Assembly (NCBI GenBank): GCA_025642065.1 | Contig: JAODUP010000044.1 | Location: forward strand, 979,501-1,043,500 | DNA from: Paralvinella palmiformis | Lineage: Eukaryota; Annelida; Polychaeta; Terebellida; Alvinellidae | Reading direction: 5' to 3' | Length of the DNA stretch: 64,000 nucleotides | In this document: positions 35,367-47,818 of the stretch, piece after piece | Position numbering within the stretch: position 1 is the stretch's first letter | Layout: every line of letters starts with the position of its first letter | Notes under the pieces: generated by a model | The model's database searches: none | What the model was told of the DNA's origin: nothing | What the model saw: the letters and a program-made list of their open reading frames with translations, nothing else | Made by a program: the position numbers and the translations under genes

Positions 35367-35411
<45 letters not shown>
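35367..35411. repeat. (AT)n microsatellite
   Basis: AT run at the 3' edge of the LINE; a second tract lies at 35837-35874. Confidence 0.97.
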
Positions 35412-35413
<2 letters not shown>

Positions 35414-35832
35414 ATTATACGTGATATATATATATAATTTATAGCTGATGAAATCCTTAGATAAGATCACCTCAGAACAACGAATATTTGCGGTGTGTGT
35501 GTGTTTCTAGATCATGAAGAGAACAAAGGTTACCCCTCAATCATTAAACAAAGAAATACATCAAACTAATTCGTACGATCAATCAAGCGAAATTGAAAGT
35601 AAAATTAAAGGACATACGGATAAGTAAATCAGGAAGTTTATGTACAATTCTGTTTGTTCGTGGGTTTCGGTTATTAGAGATTCATTTATTTTATTACCAT
35701 CTTCAATATAATTAATATAACAATAGGAATAAAGTGAATGGCCATTGTTATCAGGTAACAATCTACTACACACTGTGGCAGAATAATTCGCTTCTACGTC
35801 AACTTTAACCTACGTCGTTCATTGATTCTAAT

Positions 35833-35876
<44 letters not shown>

Positions 35877-36853
35877 ATAACTTGATTCATCTTGCTGGTT
35901 ATTTGATAAATAAAATGCTTTATTGTGATACTGATATAAATTTTGGAGAGAAAAAAACCCCAACAAAACAACCAACGTTGTGTCAAAATGTAATGAAATT
36001 TGTTATTTAAAAATGTAAATTGACCTTCACGAAGAAAAAAACACATTAAAGAAGATAGAAACTTATAATAGCCGTATAATTGTATAGGTGACGAGAGATA
36101 TGTAGATAATCAGTGTTTGTTATGTTAATTAGTAGACTCCACGTCAGTAATTATTACCATAATTACGAAGAACAATGACACTCGCTTAAGTAGTAATATT
36201 TATGATATATTATTATTACAACGTGTTAGAACACCTGATAATTACGGACAGTTATTATATCAATGTAGCACATGCGCGTACGAGTACAAGCAAACAAATA
36301 GGCACATATATAACACTGAACACACAACACATGCGTATAAAACTGCTTTGGTACAAACACAACATAATACAGTACAATATAGTACAATCGAAAACACACA
36401 CACACACACACACGTGCTACCTGACTATTATCTGATATTATCGCCCACTGTTCAAGACACCTCCATTGAGATAACTACGTCAATTGCCGCCATATTAAGC
36501 TCTTCCCAGTATTGGAAGCCATTTTTGGTGGCTGACGTATCAAGGTAAACAGTAAATGCAACCAGTCACGCAACTCGTTTTATCTATTGACTTCTGCCCT
36601 AAATATCATGGGAAAAAATCCCGACATCCTTTCAGATCCCATTATATACTTCCACTCTCTGGACTGGTGACGCCGGGTAAGGTTTTTCAGTTCCGAATAA
36701 TTTTGGCGACAATTCTTAGTCTAAAACTGTAATTAATGTTTTTGTTAAATGTCCTGAAAACGTCGTTTTGACGTTGATGTCATATAATAATGTGTTTGGT
36801 CTTTGTTCATCATCGATAGAAAGAGTAATGTATTTTGTGGCACATCTGAAGAT

Positions 36854-36857
<4 letters not shown>
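35412..36857. other. No gene seen
   Basis: AT-rich with (AT)n at 35837-35874 and (AC)n at 36393-36412. An open plus frame ending at GTATCAAG|GTAAAC near 36543 has a donor but no acceptor. Confidence 0.45.

Positions 36858-36918
<61 letters not shown>
36858..36918. repeat. (AT)n microsatellite
   Basis: Pure AT run just downstream of a SINE tail. Confidence 0.97.
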
Positions 36919-36921
<3 letters not shown>

Positions 36922-36951
36922 GGATGGACAGTGTCATAAATGACAAAAGAA

Positions 36952-37120
36952 GATTGATGATTGATGTTTTACGACCACGTTTGTGCACATGGTACACTAA
37001 TTGGGCCGAACAACCTCCAAAGGTAGTGAAGCGAAGTCAAAGATGAAACACCCTTCAGATATGCCCACGCCGAGATTCGACCTCAAGTGGTAGTGATCTG
37101 TGGTCCAACGCGCTTGACCA
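36952..37120 (-). mobile_element. tRNA-derived SINE (family 1), slightly 5'-truncated
   Basis: On the minus strand: A box TGGTCAAGCG near 37120, GTTGGACCACAGATCACTAC, decayed B box GGTCGAATCTCGG, GGGTGTTTCATCTTTGACTTC, TTGGAGGTTGTTCGGCCC and the 3' part TCGTAAAACATCAATCATC. The first bases of the head are missing. No target-site duplication was recognised. Confidence 0.83.
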
Positions 37121-37149
37121 TAAATTACAAATATATTTAATTCTATGGG

Positions 37150-37525
37150 AATGAACGTTTTGATTAAAGAAAGATAAGAACTTTCTCCAAAAGGCAAATA
37201 CGTTTGTAGCCATCTTAGAACGTCCATTCCAACCACCCGCGTGTGTCCATTCCCACAAAAGGGAAACACATGCGTAACTATCTTTCATGTTCACGAAAGG
37301 CAAACACATCACTGGCCATCCGAGTGTGTACATTTCCACACAAAAATAAACACGTCTGTAACAATCTTAGCGTGTCAATTATCACAAAAGATACCCGAGT
37401 CTATATATGTGAGGTTCAATAGCACGAACTCGGCCTTAACTAAACTTCTCCCTATCTGTGTGTGAACATTCCCACGAACTATACCCACCTGTTACCATCC
37501 GAGAACCGCCATTCCCACGAACGCT
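37150..37525. repeat. Degenerate ~44-bp tandem repeat
   Basis: Units built on GTAACAATCTTAGCGTGTCA and CATTCCCACGAAAGGCAAACA recur with drift. The array runs into the intron side of the candidate exon at 37540. Confidence 0.55.
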
Positions 37526-37539
37526 AAAATCAAACTTAC

Positions 37540-37575
37540 CCCTTTCTGTCTGAGAATTTGTTGGAATCTTGACAT
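37540..37575 (-). CDS. Candidate minus-strand first coding exon, unknown product
   Basis: ATG at 37575 (context GGACAATGTCA) encodes MSRFQQILRQKG and meets a full-consensus donor GGG|GTAAGT at 37539 in phase 0. CpG-rich DNA lies directly upstream on this strand (37620-38130). Its phase matches the phase-0 acceptor of the 594-bp exon at 22165, about 15 kb downstream on the same strand, so it could be the start of that gene. Twelve codons alone cannot prove coding. Confidence 0.42.
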
Positions 37576-37619
37576 TGTCCTGTTCCGGTTTACCTTGGAG
37601 ACGACGACGCCTTTCCCCT

Positions 37620-38130
37620 AGTTACCGTGTTTATATATCTGCGGCAACAATTAGCTCCGTGTTGGCCATTAGAGATCCATTCCAATTATCCATATCGCAT
37701 CTATGTCAGATCCAGTGTTGGCGTATCCGGTAGCCGGAATACGGGATCCAGAGACTCGCCACTCCGTCTGGCCGCCATCGTAAATTCTGGCCGTCCGTGT
37801 GGCTGGCCGGCGACGATATAAGCGGATGATGTTCCCGTGATGAGCCAGCCAGTTGTCTTCTCTCTGTCTTGTCTCTCTAACCAGCCTTACACCTGACAGC
37901 GACTTCTTGGTGCTGTTCTCTCCGTCATCCGATAGGAGCTCCTCCTACAACTCCTGCCGTCCCTCCTCCTACTCCTACTCCTCCTGCGGGGCTCCAACTA
38001 GAACGCATCGATCGAGCTCGCTAGTCAAAGGAGCGGCCTAACTGTTGTCCGCTCTACTCTGTTTTTGGCGTCGACCGCTATCGTCAGCTCTGGCGTCGAC
38101 GTCAGCGACAGTCGTTGTCGGCGCGTGTTA
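37620..38130. promoter_or_regulatory. CpG-rich promoter-like segment
   Basis: CpG-dense (for example GGCCGGCGACG, CGTCGACGTCAGCGACAG-type words). On the minus strand it would be the promoter or 5' UTR of the exon at 37575. It carries a short upstream frame starting MAARRSGESLDPVFRLPD (ATG near 37778) that stops at a TAG after 25 codons, so it would be an upstream ORF or an alternative start. Confidence 0.35.
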
Positions 38131-38870
38131 TGGATTAGTTGTAGGTGGGATCTCTAACAGTAGCTATTACACTGTCGATGAGCTCTCTAAAAGTAACTGT
38201 CTGGGTGTCAATGGGACCTCTAACATGAAATTGTTACAATGTCTATGTGTGCTCTCTAACCGGTAACTGTCATATTGTCTATGGGATCTTAAAAGTAGCT
38301 GTCACACTGTATATGGGATCTCTAACATTAAATTGTTACAGTGTCTATGTGCTCTCTAACAGTAACTGCCACACTGTCTATGGGATCTCAAACAGTAACT
38401 GTTACACTGTCTATGGGATCTCTAACAGTAACTATCATACTGTCATTACTATCTACTGTACTGCGTCCGTGGAATCTGAAAGAGTAAACATTCATGATGT
38501 GTATGGGATCTCCGACAGTTACTCTTTCGTCACGTATAGACTCTAACAGTAACTGTTACATTGTGTTTGGGATATTTCATAATTACTGTCACATATGTGA
38601 TCTTTACCAATAACTATCCTATTGTTCAACATATGTCGAACAATAACAATCCGCCCTTCACCTTTACGTTGTGTACTTAATGTTGTGTATAGGATATATG
38701 ATATACAATGTGTTTGTGTATTGGTTCTATAAAAGTTCCCTTTACGTTGTGTACGTGATCTATGTTTGCAATGGCATGTCGTGTATGGGATATCTGACAG
38801 ATACCTTGTTGTTGTGTATTGGTTCTATAACCGTTGCCGTCACGTTGCGTGAGTGGGAGCGTTAACAGTC
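38125..38870. repeat. 33-bp minisatellite, decaying rightward
   Basis: Unit close to GTAACTGTTACACTGTCTAT followed by GGGATCTCTAACA, 33 bp. Good copies lie at about 38140-38450 and increasingly degenerate ones to about 38870. Since 33 is a multiple of three, the frames it creates stay open in places (YGISNSNCYTV) but look like artefacts. Confidence 0.88.
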
Positions 38871-38924
38871 ATCATCAAATTGATGATGCGATCCCCGCGA
38901 TGGCTATATGACGTCATGATCGCC

Positions 38925-38962
38925 AAATCTTTAGTCTGGGGGGTGTTTCATCTTTCATTTAA
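38925..38962 (+). mobile_element. SINE family 1 short fragment
   Basis: GGGGGGTGTTTCATCTTTCA matches the family 1 body downstream of the B box. Confidence 0.4.
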
Positions 38963-39042
38963 CTTAAAGTGTGCATAAAGGCAGTAGTAACATGACATTT
39001 TATATTTCGGTAATGTGTACTAGATGTTAGTGAAATCTTAAT

Positions 39043-39113
39043 GGTGATGTGGTGATGTGGTGATGTGGTGATGTGGTGATGTGGTGATGTGGTGATGTGG
39101 TGATGTGGTGATG
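39043..39113. repeat. 9-bp minisatellite (GTGATGTGG)n
   Basis: About eight perfect copies. Confidence 0.96.
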
Positions 39114-39364
39114 GCATTTCTGAGCAGGTTTCTGCCAGTTTCTACCCATCTTCATTTCTGATTTCTGTCAATCTCTACCACAGTCACTTGGATCGGATTG
39201 GGGGTTGGAGTGGGCTAATCATTAAAAACCATCATAATAAATCGAAATTCTCCGTGATTCTAAAATTCAAATCAAGTAACAGAACCTAAAGTAAATATAA
39301 AAAAAGATGTCTTCATTGATACATGCACCTATCAATTATCTTAGACTAAGCCACATCGCTTTAT

Positions 39365-40345
39365 TCTAACCTTGAAATACCTCCACCAGTTGTCTCAATG
39401 CCAACACCATAACGTAAGCTGTATATCTCTCAGCAATAACATGTCAAAGACAATAACTTCAGTCATACACCTCTATCGGGTATACCATTTCAAAAAATCT
39501 CAAATCTCAAATATAATCTCAGCTCTACACCTCTATCTATTAGCTGTACCACATCAACAAGTTTAATCTCAGACATATACCTCTATCAGCTGTACCACAT
39601 CAACAAGTTTAATCTCAGACATATACCTCTATCAGCTGTACCACACCAAGAATAATAACCTCAGACATATACCTCTATCAGCTGTACCACATCAAAAAAT
39701 ATAACCTCAGACATGAACCTCAATCAGCTGTACCACATCAAAAAATATAACCTCAGACATATACCTCTTTCAGCTCTACCATATCAAAAAATATAACCTC
39801 AGACATATATCTCTATTAGCTTTACCACATAAAAAATATAACCTCAGACATATACCTCTATCAGCTATACCATATACAAAAATATAACATCAGACATAAA
39901 CCTCTATCAGCTGTACCACATCAACAAGTTTAATCTCAGACATATTCCTCTATCAGCTGTACCACATCAAAAATATAACCTCAGACATATACCTCTATCA
40001 GCTGTACCACGTAAAAAATATAATCTCAGACATAAACCTCTATCAGCTGTACCACATCAAAAATATAACCTCAGACATAAATCTCTATTAGCTGTACCAC
40101 ATCAAAAAATATAACCTCAAACATAAACCTTTATCAACTGTACCACATCAAAAAATATAACCTCAGACATATACCTCTATTAGCTTTACCACATAAAATG
40201 GCATAACCTCAGCCATGTGCCTCTGTCAGCTGTATCGCATAAAGCGTCATGACCTCAGCCATGTGCCTCTGTCAGCTGTATCGTATAAAACGCCATGACC
40301 TCAGCCATGTGCCTCTGTCAGCTGTATCACATCAAACAGCACAAC
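39365..40345. repeat. 46-bp minisatellite, ~21 copies
   Basis: Unit reads ATATACCTCTATCAGCTGTA then CCACATCAAAAAATATAACCTCAGAC. Copies in the middle are 85-100% alike by eye. The last three form a subfamily with GCCATGTGCCTCTGTCAGCTG. Each copy holds the palindrome CAGCTG (an E-box core). Confidence 0.94.
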
Positions 40346-40479
40346 ATTAGCCTTATATGTTCATAAGGTTGCTATAAGTAGTCAGATAATATAGATTAGT
40401 CTTAAGTGAAGCCAACGTTGTGTATAAATGTCCAGCCTTTGTAAGACGTTAGACTAACAACTAAATGATCCCGTTATTC

Positions 40480-40930
40480 CGAGTATGTGTTATCATGTGT
40501 ACATGCGTACAAGCCCCCAAAACAAACTTAGTTCATGACTTAAAAACACTTTGTACGCTTCTTATACACGCCATATACAAGCCTTATACTAACTTTGTAC
40601 AGGCTATGCTCATGTGATATGCAGGTAATATAAACGCGTTGTTCTAGCCTCGTATAACCTATGCACGCACACGCAGACACACACACACACTCACACGCAT
40701 ATATATATATATATATATATCCCCTGTGCTCGGTTTGTTCTTGGTATGTTCACGTGATTTTCACGCCATGGACACACATTAAACAAGCCTTGTACATGCT
40801 ATGTTCACATCATGTGCATGTACACACCATGCTCAGGTTTTAAACAAGCCATACGCATGCTATGTTTACATCTTGTTTACAGCCCATCTACACGTCATTT
40901 ACACAGATACACAACATGTAAACGTCTTCT
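40480..40930. repeat. Degenerate tandem repeats with short (CA)n(AT)n
   Basis: Words such as AACAAGCCTTGTACATGCTA and GTTCACATCATGTGCATG recur with drift. A (CA)n/(AT)n tract lies at 40676-40720. Confidence 0.5.
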
Positions 40931-41037
40931 ACTACTTGTCACCGTCTTCTGAGGCTTCCTTTAACCAAATATCTTCTCTCATAAATAATGTCGCTGTATG
41001 CCTAGACATGGTCACGTATTGAATTATGATGATGATC

Positions 41038-41088
41038 ATTGTGTGTGTGTGTGTGTGTGTTGTGATAGTAGATGAAAAGATAGTGTGC

Positions 41089-41119
<31 letters not shown>

Positions 41120-41130
41120 CGCGCGCGCGC
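41038..41130. repeat. (GT)n and (GC)n microsatellite
   Basis: Two GT runs separated by about 20 bp, ending in a GCGCGCGC stretch. Confidence 0.95.
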
Positions 41131-41189
41131 TCGCGCTTCCCGTCTAGCTTTATTTGGCTGCTGGCAATGTTAATCGTGTATTTTTACTT

Positions 41190-41440
41190 CTGATGACGAG
41201 GAGGAGGGGGATAAAGAAGACGACTACGGTGATGATGATCACAAGGAGGAGGAGGAGGAGGACGCTGACGATGATCCTGATTATTATCATGATGATCCTG
41301 ATTATCACGATGACGACTACGATGATGATCAGGATGGTGATGTTAGTGATGACGATGACGGAGATAACAATGACATACAGAACAACACCGATCACAATAG
41401 ACGAACAACAACAACAACAACAATAACAATAATAATAATA
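41190..41440. repeat. GAN-rich cryptically simple DNA ending in (CAA)n/(AAT)n
   Basis: About 200 bp of GAT/GAC/GAG triplets; one plus frame encodes a run of Asp and Glu with Tyr and His (DDPDYYHDDPDYHDDDYDDD). A TAA lies directly upstream in that frame and no acceptor site was found, so a coding role is not supported. Confidence 0.6.
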
Positions 41441-41810
41441 TATTGTTACGACTTATCACTGACAAAATGAGTAAATTATCGCCTTAAACAAAGACAAATC
41501 GTGGTACGAATGTATTACAAAACAAATAATGTATATTATTGACAAACCCGTGACAGCGATTCATTATTTAGCCTTTTATTTCGAAATCTATTAAATACGA
41601 GGTTCTATTCGTGTGGTTTAGGGTAATAACCACCAACACAGATGATATTGTGGTGTTGCTGTTGGATGTACATACCGAAAGGTTCACAAAGGTACAATGA
41701 TGCCGTTCAATTGGCTGACACAAAAGGCCAGGAGAGGATTGTATACACTAGCCTATGGCCTATAGGAAGCCAGCATAATTATAAAGGGAACTGGTTTGAC
41801 ATTTTCGCTT

Positions 41811-42095
41811 TTATTTGCACCTTCCACATCCTCCATAATTGGCTTGTTCGTCTGAGGAATCATCTATGCGGTATGGAACATCACCACCACAGTCCAACCT
41901 ATATATATATGTTGTTCCCAATGGCATGATTACACGTTGAAGCAATACAACCAACCCCCTCATAATATCACGGAAATGTAATCTACACTCAGGATCAGGT
42001 AATCGGAGGGTATGATAGGGAATTTCCGACCCTTTGTATATCCAGGATATTGCGTATTCAGAATAACAGCGGCCAATTCGGACTTCTCTTGACAC
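41811..42095 (-). other. Unassigned 94-codon open frame
   Basis: Minus-strand frame of non-repetitive composition (for example PECRLHFRDIMRGLVVLLQ and a Cys-containing end GGCGRC). It might be a fragment of an old transposon protein or an exon, but no matching family, acceptor or donor was identified. Chance remains the default explanation. Confidence 0.15.
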
Positions 42096-42720
42096 CGAAC
42101 AATATGATCCACGTTATAATACAGAGACCAGAAGTTAAAGTGTTATTTGAACGCGAGAACTGTTAATTCTCTCATATTTTCGTCCAATTTCGGAATGGTG
42201 CACCTCATCCAAACGGCATTTTATAAAACACAAAACGGCAAATAACGCAATAACAAAAAAAAGGTTCCAAATCTAGACGGAGATTATTTCTTCGGATCAG
42301 AAATTAATTTCTAGGTGACCACATTAAATAGATCTACCCTCTGATTGGATGATAAAGACCATTTGAGGATGTTAAACACTCTAGACCTAACCACCAACTA
42401 CCCTCCAGATGATGGGAGTGGGACGAGAAGGATTATCCCGAAGACACCAGATATCAAATATGATAATTTCCCGCGCTAATCTTTTTACGCGTTTACAGAT
42501 TTCGGAAGGAAACCAATCAAAAATTCCAAAGCGCTAAGCTTATTTTGTGTATATTGTCATAGTCATAATTCCAAACTTCCTCAAAGACAGTTGTTTACAA
42601 ATCTCTTCCTGCTAAGAGCTACACTCATTCGCGCCTGAATCATCATCTTCGACTCATCAGAACATGTTTAAAATATACTTTCTCAGAGCAACTCATGTTG
42701 ATTAAGGTGCCATATGAAAT
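42096..42720. other. No gene seen
   Basis: Mixed composition; no exon, no repeat recognised. Confidence 0.5.
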
Positions 42721-42721
42721 A

Positions 42722-42722
42722 C

Positions 42723-42759
<37 letters not shown>

Positions 42760-42822
42760 TATTATTATATATTATTATTATTATTATTATTATTGTTATT
42801 ACTATTATTATTATTATTATAC
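42722..42822. repeat. (ATT)n microsatellite
   Basis: About 100 bp of ATT units with a few interruptions. Confidence 0.96.
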
Positions 42823-44400
42823 TATATATAAGCTATTTATATCCGTAAATAACTATATTATTACAAGTCAGCTATAAAACACTGGATCCTATTTCTCACG
42901 AGACTTCATTCGACATAGAAAACAATAATAATAACATCGCAAATGTAATCCTTAGTTGCAATGTATACTAATATATATATATATATATATAGTGTCTGGA
43001 TCTGTTATAACGAGGTGTGCTTGGAGCATGACAATGAGCCGCGTTATAAGTGGACCGCGAATAGCAACGATCTTGGTGCATTAATGGTGGGAGGGGGGGG
43101 GGTGTTAATTAATGTACATTTTTACTAGGCCCTTTCCCGTGTAGTTTGTTGAGAACAAGAGAATAACCACAACATCTCATTATGTACTAAAGTCAACCAA
43201 TATGTTCTCATGTAGATGGCACAGTACAGTCGTTTTAATCTAATTAATATGAAGAATTGTGATAAATTACCTAACTAAATACCGTTTTATATTAATTCAT
43301 ACACTGCAAACTACATCAGTAACAGCATCACTATTGGCCATTAAATGGGACTCTATACCAATTTGATATTATTTGACCCTATTATGACATGAACTTGACA
43401 TAAATAAAACAGCCGTTCTCAGCGTTATCTGAGGAGATGGTGATTTGGAACATTATCGTGGGACTTTTCTGAGCTTTTGCGATTACCTCTAAAATATCTC
43501 TATTGTAGTCAGATTTTCGTTTCGACATCTTGCTTGCGACCTATGTTTGTGTTGTGCGCATATTATGTGAACGTAGCCATTTTTTGTGGAAATATTCTCT
43601 ATGTTTCTATTTAATAAAACAAAAATAAAGATACATGCAATCGAAATTATTTTACTGATCGAAGCAAGTGCGATATATAGTTGTGATTTGATTATCAACG
43701 CCATATGAACAAATGAAACTGTCTACTTGAGTGTGTGTTTGCTCTAACATGCAATTAATCTCCAATTAAATATTAACTTCTCTCTCTAATCTGTAGGCAA
43801 GCATCAGCGCGTTATATCTGCTTCCTCGCTATATTGTACGTTATAACACAGCCAGACTGTATGCACACGCACGCACACACACACACACACACACACGCAC
43901 GCACGCACGCACACAAACACCTGAATATACTAAGGGAGGCTAAATTAGATGTGGATGAACGTTCACTAAGTGTGGAATGGAAACGCATGAGGATTAGCTG
44001 TTAGGTTTGAGTAAACCATAGTATTTACTCAGGATTGAGGCGATAGTTCGTTCCAGTCCAGTAATAATTCATTGTGCAGTATTGCTACTTTGGTCTTAGC
44101 CCAATCACTTCGCTGCTTCTATACATTGGTAGTGTGCACAACTCAATTTTGTCACGTGTTCAACAAACTAGTATGTTGGTTGACACGCCCAGAGCTTACA
44201 AAAGGCCCAAATTTTCAATTTGTTCAGACAACATTGCGGCTCGGGACTTGTCAGACTTATTCCGTACATTTGATATAGGTAGGAACTTGGTTAGCTATTA
44301 GAACCCAGAATGAAGTTGATACCAGCATGTCTAGTGTCCATATGTTGTTATATATAGATTTGTTTTGAACCACAGCAAATTAATGCTTAATGTAGACTAT
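42823..44400. other. No gene seen
   Basis: Contains (AT)n at 42971-42991, a poly-G near 43091-43100 and (CA)n at 43863-43919. The frame at 44074-44301 (PRAYKRPKFSICSDN) is protein-like and ends shortly before a LINE fragment, so it may be an older part of it, but this is unproven. Confidence 0.4.
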
Positions 44401-44409
44401 GGTGTTCAT

Positions 44410-44970
44410 CCACCTATACACAATTACGAAATATGGCTTGCAAGCTTCTTCTGTATGTACATAGGATCCAGCTTATTATGATTGAAATATTTAAGATGAT
44501 TCATAAAATAGGACCTAGTTATCTACAAGAACTATTTGTTCGACAGGTAGACATTCACAATGTCAGACGTTCATTCGGGGTTACGATGCCTAAATTTAGA
44601 ACTATACAGTATGGTAAGTACTCTTTGAGATATGAAGGCGCTGAAATATGAAATCAGTTAGACAACGATATTAAACGAGCTATTAATCTAAAGGTATTTA
44701 GAAGGCGTATAAATAAATGGAAAGGTCCTATTTGCTCTTATTTTAATTGTTCACTGAATTTAATGTGATAGCACATTATTAATATTCAATGTATTAATCT
44801 AGATTCATTCTTAATCGTATTCATTCGTTATATGTTGTATCATTGCATCACATTCGTTCAATCTTTAATCATACTATCATCTTATTTATATTTAGTTCAT
44901 AGATTTTAGCTAATGTTACTTGTGTATGTATTACCGAACTGAAATAAAGTTTTATCTTATCTTAAAATAG
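44410..44970 (+). pseudogene. LINE 3' fragment: ORF2 C-terminus and 3' UTR
   Basis: The frame from 44433 reads the last part of a non-LTR ORF2: EIFKMIHKIGPSYLQELF, HNVRRSFGVTMPKF, YGKYSLRYEGAEI, then after a TGA in place of the expected Trp, NQLDNDIKRAINLKVFRRR and INKWKGPIC. The 3' UTR follows to a polyadenylation-like AATAAAG near 44943 and an ATCTTATCTT tail. This is a different family from the copies at 31-35 kb. Inactive because it is truncated and carries the internal stop. Confidence 0.85.
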
Positions 44971-45297
44971 TTATCTTTGGCATGTACTAACTCACCAATG
45001 TACGTGTTGTTTATTGCGAGCTCTGGTGTCAATTGGTAGGTTTTGTATGTGCTTCCGCTTTCTGTACATAAGCCTACATACAACCACTTCCCTGTGACCC
45101 GTGACACATTTGTCACGTACGAAAAGCGGATTAGCTGTTCCCCACAGGCTGATGAATAGCCCAGTCATGTATATAGATCTACGTATGTTTAGATGTGTGG
45201 AGATGTAGAATTTGGTATATTTAGTTACATGCATATAGATTTATAGAGATAATGGATTTAAAGGATGTTTATATTTTGATGTTCTAAGCCAGTGCCA

Positions 45298-45360
<63 letters not shown>

Positions 45361-46030
45361 CACGCACAATAGTGTACTAGAGTACTGGAGAGAAGCGTTC
45401 ATAACGGAGTTGATTAATTACACCCCCAGCGTAAATATAATAAATAACAAACTATATCATATTTCATTACATTATTGATAAAATTACTAATAGTAAAATC
45501 TATTGTCAAATATCACTGGTAAATCGATGGTAGCCATAACTCGTTATTGTCTAAATCGTCCCCTCCGTGGTGCACCCTCTAACTTCAACTAAGTGAACTA
45601 CACCCGTGCTCGCAGCTTACATCTCGTCAAGCTTTAAGAGGATGAAGGTCAGCATTACAGCAAAAATAAAACAACAGCGGCAGCAGCTGCAACAACAACA
45701 ACAACAAAATAAGAATAGCAGAAGAACCAAAAACAACAAATATTATTAGTTGTCTCATTAATTATGTGATTGTGGCGACCATTACTAAATGACGTATACT
45801 TATCATCTTCGGGAATATTCTGATTCAAATAAACGTTCAAACACCTGCCATCGTCTTCTCTACGACAATGGCAAATACTCGAATGACAGATAATTAATTC
45901 CCCATCACCCACATTTCACCTTTTGGACAGCATCTTTAGAGGCTGCTTGTCGTGAACATAATTAAATCCTTTACGGGCGTTGACGAACTCTTCAAAAATT
46001 CCCTTTCTATTGATGAATTCAAAATGCGGG
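44971..46030. other. No gene seen
   Basis: Contains an (AT)n(GT)n compound tract at 45299-45359 and a short CAG/CAA stretch near 45670-45705. Confidence 0.5.
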
Positions 46031-46037
46031 ATCTGTC

Positions 46038-46165
46038 TACACCTGTAGCGGTGCCCATCTTATCTATCTACACCTGTGGCGGAGCTCATCTTACCTATCT
46101 ACACCTGTGGCCGAGCCCAACTTATCTATTTACACCTGTGACCGAATCCATCTTGTCTATCTACC
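46038..46165. repeat. 33-bp tandem repeat, 4 copies
   Basis: Unit CTACACCTGTGGCGGAGCTC then ATCTTACCTAT, four copies with substitutions; unrelated in sequence to the 33-bp array at 38 kb. Confidence 0.88.
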
Positions 46166-46611
46166 TACCATCTGGCTCGGATGACAGATGTGCGATCAAC
46201 ATCATCTCAACAAATACACCATTAACACACTCGCCATAACAGTGCCGCTTGTATTATTGCGATCACCAAATGTGAGGCCATAGATTAACATTATAATAAT
46301 GTTTTGTTTGTATGTAAACAAACCACCGCACCTGTCAATCATATAATTAGATCTACTATAATTGGACAACTGTATTTAAGCGTCTAACGTCAGGTATTGG
46401 AAGAGCATCGCCGTGGCCACATCCCTCTAGGAGTGGGCTTGAAATCCTATAGCTACCTACCTTATATCTTAAACGTGTTTCATTTTCGTCATATTGTCTC
46501 CGAACATCACTTAGTCAATTTAGTTTATCATGTAGTCATTATCTATCGGTAGTTTGAAAGGCTTTTTTTCTGATGGTTTAGTGATTAAGTGATATTAGCG
46601 ATAATATAGTG

Positions 46612-46790
46612 TCGGTGACAGTGTTACTATCTGGTCGATAATGATGTTGGTGTGATGTCTGTGATGATATTGGTGTCTAGTCGGTGTTGGTGTCTAGTCG
46701 GTGATGGTGTTTGTGTATGGTCGATGATGGTATTGGTGTCTAGTCGGTGATGGTGTTGGTGTCTGGTCTCGGTGATACTGACCAGGTGTC
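46612..46790. repeat. GGTGTCTAGTCGGTGAT minisatellite
   Basis: Units of about 15-30 bp sharing GGTGTCTAGTCGGTGATGGT, plus strand G+T-rich. Confidence 0.75.
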
Positions 46791-47529
46791 TGTGATGATG
46801 TATCACTGATAAGACATCTTGTTGATAAAGGTACGACAAGATTTGGATGATGACATGTTATAATGACACCCTGGTTCTGGTTTTAGTGCGCAGCGCGCTG
46901 TATTAGAGATACCCAGGCCGTGGAATCAAATCATAGAGCTGCCTTTGTGAACAGATCGTTCATTCGTCAATAAACCCCTTCAACTTGTTCATCTCACTTC
47001 CTTAAGGAGCAGGCCATTGACCAGATTTATCTTAGATAAGATAAACTCTTCTCCATTACCTTAATATTGGTGAAATGACAATGAGTTTTCTATGACAGTG
47101 TATGGACTTATTGTTAAGACCAAATATGGCGCCGCTGATTGAACAATTGAACTTGTGTCCATATCAGCTTAATCGCTTTTCGAATTTTGAATCACCAGCT
47201 GTTAACCGTGTGTCAGGTTGGTATCCAGTTCGATTGATGCGAAAATCCCACAACATCTCAGCCAAACGTATCAAGAGTTCTTTTCATACGCGAAAAGCTT
47301 GTTCAAAAGAGCTGCACATGATCAAGCGAGGAACACTTAGTACACTATTTAGCAACAATTTGAAAATATTTAAATACTAATGTTAAGTATAAAATATAAA
47401 AATTAGTTCATAGTAAAAAAAACACAAAAACAAATTGTGAATTGCTAGATATAATAACATCAATGTATCATATACCCCTGTATTATATAATATAACTTAA
47501 TTACAATATACAGACACAGACCACAAGAC
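46791..47529. other. No gene assigned
   Basis: Holds a plus frame 47102-47380 (PAVNRVSGWYPVRLMRKSHN) that is not simple-sequence and not recognised; no splice support. Confidence 0.35.
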
Positions 47530-47754
47530 GTTAAGCAATAAAATCAGCTAGACAAATGCGTTTTAATTAATTTATGGAGAATTGTCAGTTCACGAATATG
47601 GATTGATAGTGAATTCCACAGTTTAGCGGCTGAACTCTGAAATGTTATTTATCCTTAAGTAATTATTCTATCTCTTGAAATTACTGGAGTCACCGAATCT
47701 ATGGATCTGAACGTTCTTATAGGTTGGTACATATTCGACACGTTCAATAAATAA

Positions 47755-47818
<64 letters not shown>

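Noticed and set aside
36430..36548. Exon ending at GTATCAAG|GTAAAC
   Set aside because: Good donor, but no acceptor or start codon with suitable context was found upstream.
39365..40345. 46-bp repeats considered as a CRISPR array
   Set aside because: The whole 46-bp unit is conserved with no unique spacers; it is a minisatellite.
41193..41430. Acidic Asp/Glu-rich coding exon
   Set aside because: In-frame stop immediately upstream, no acceptor, and the sequence passes smoothly into (CAA)n and (AAT)n, so simple-sequence origin is likelier.
47102..47380. 92-codon plus-strand frame
   Set aside because: Non-repetitive but with no splice sites, start context or family match that I could see.
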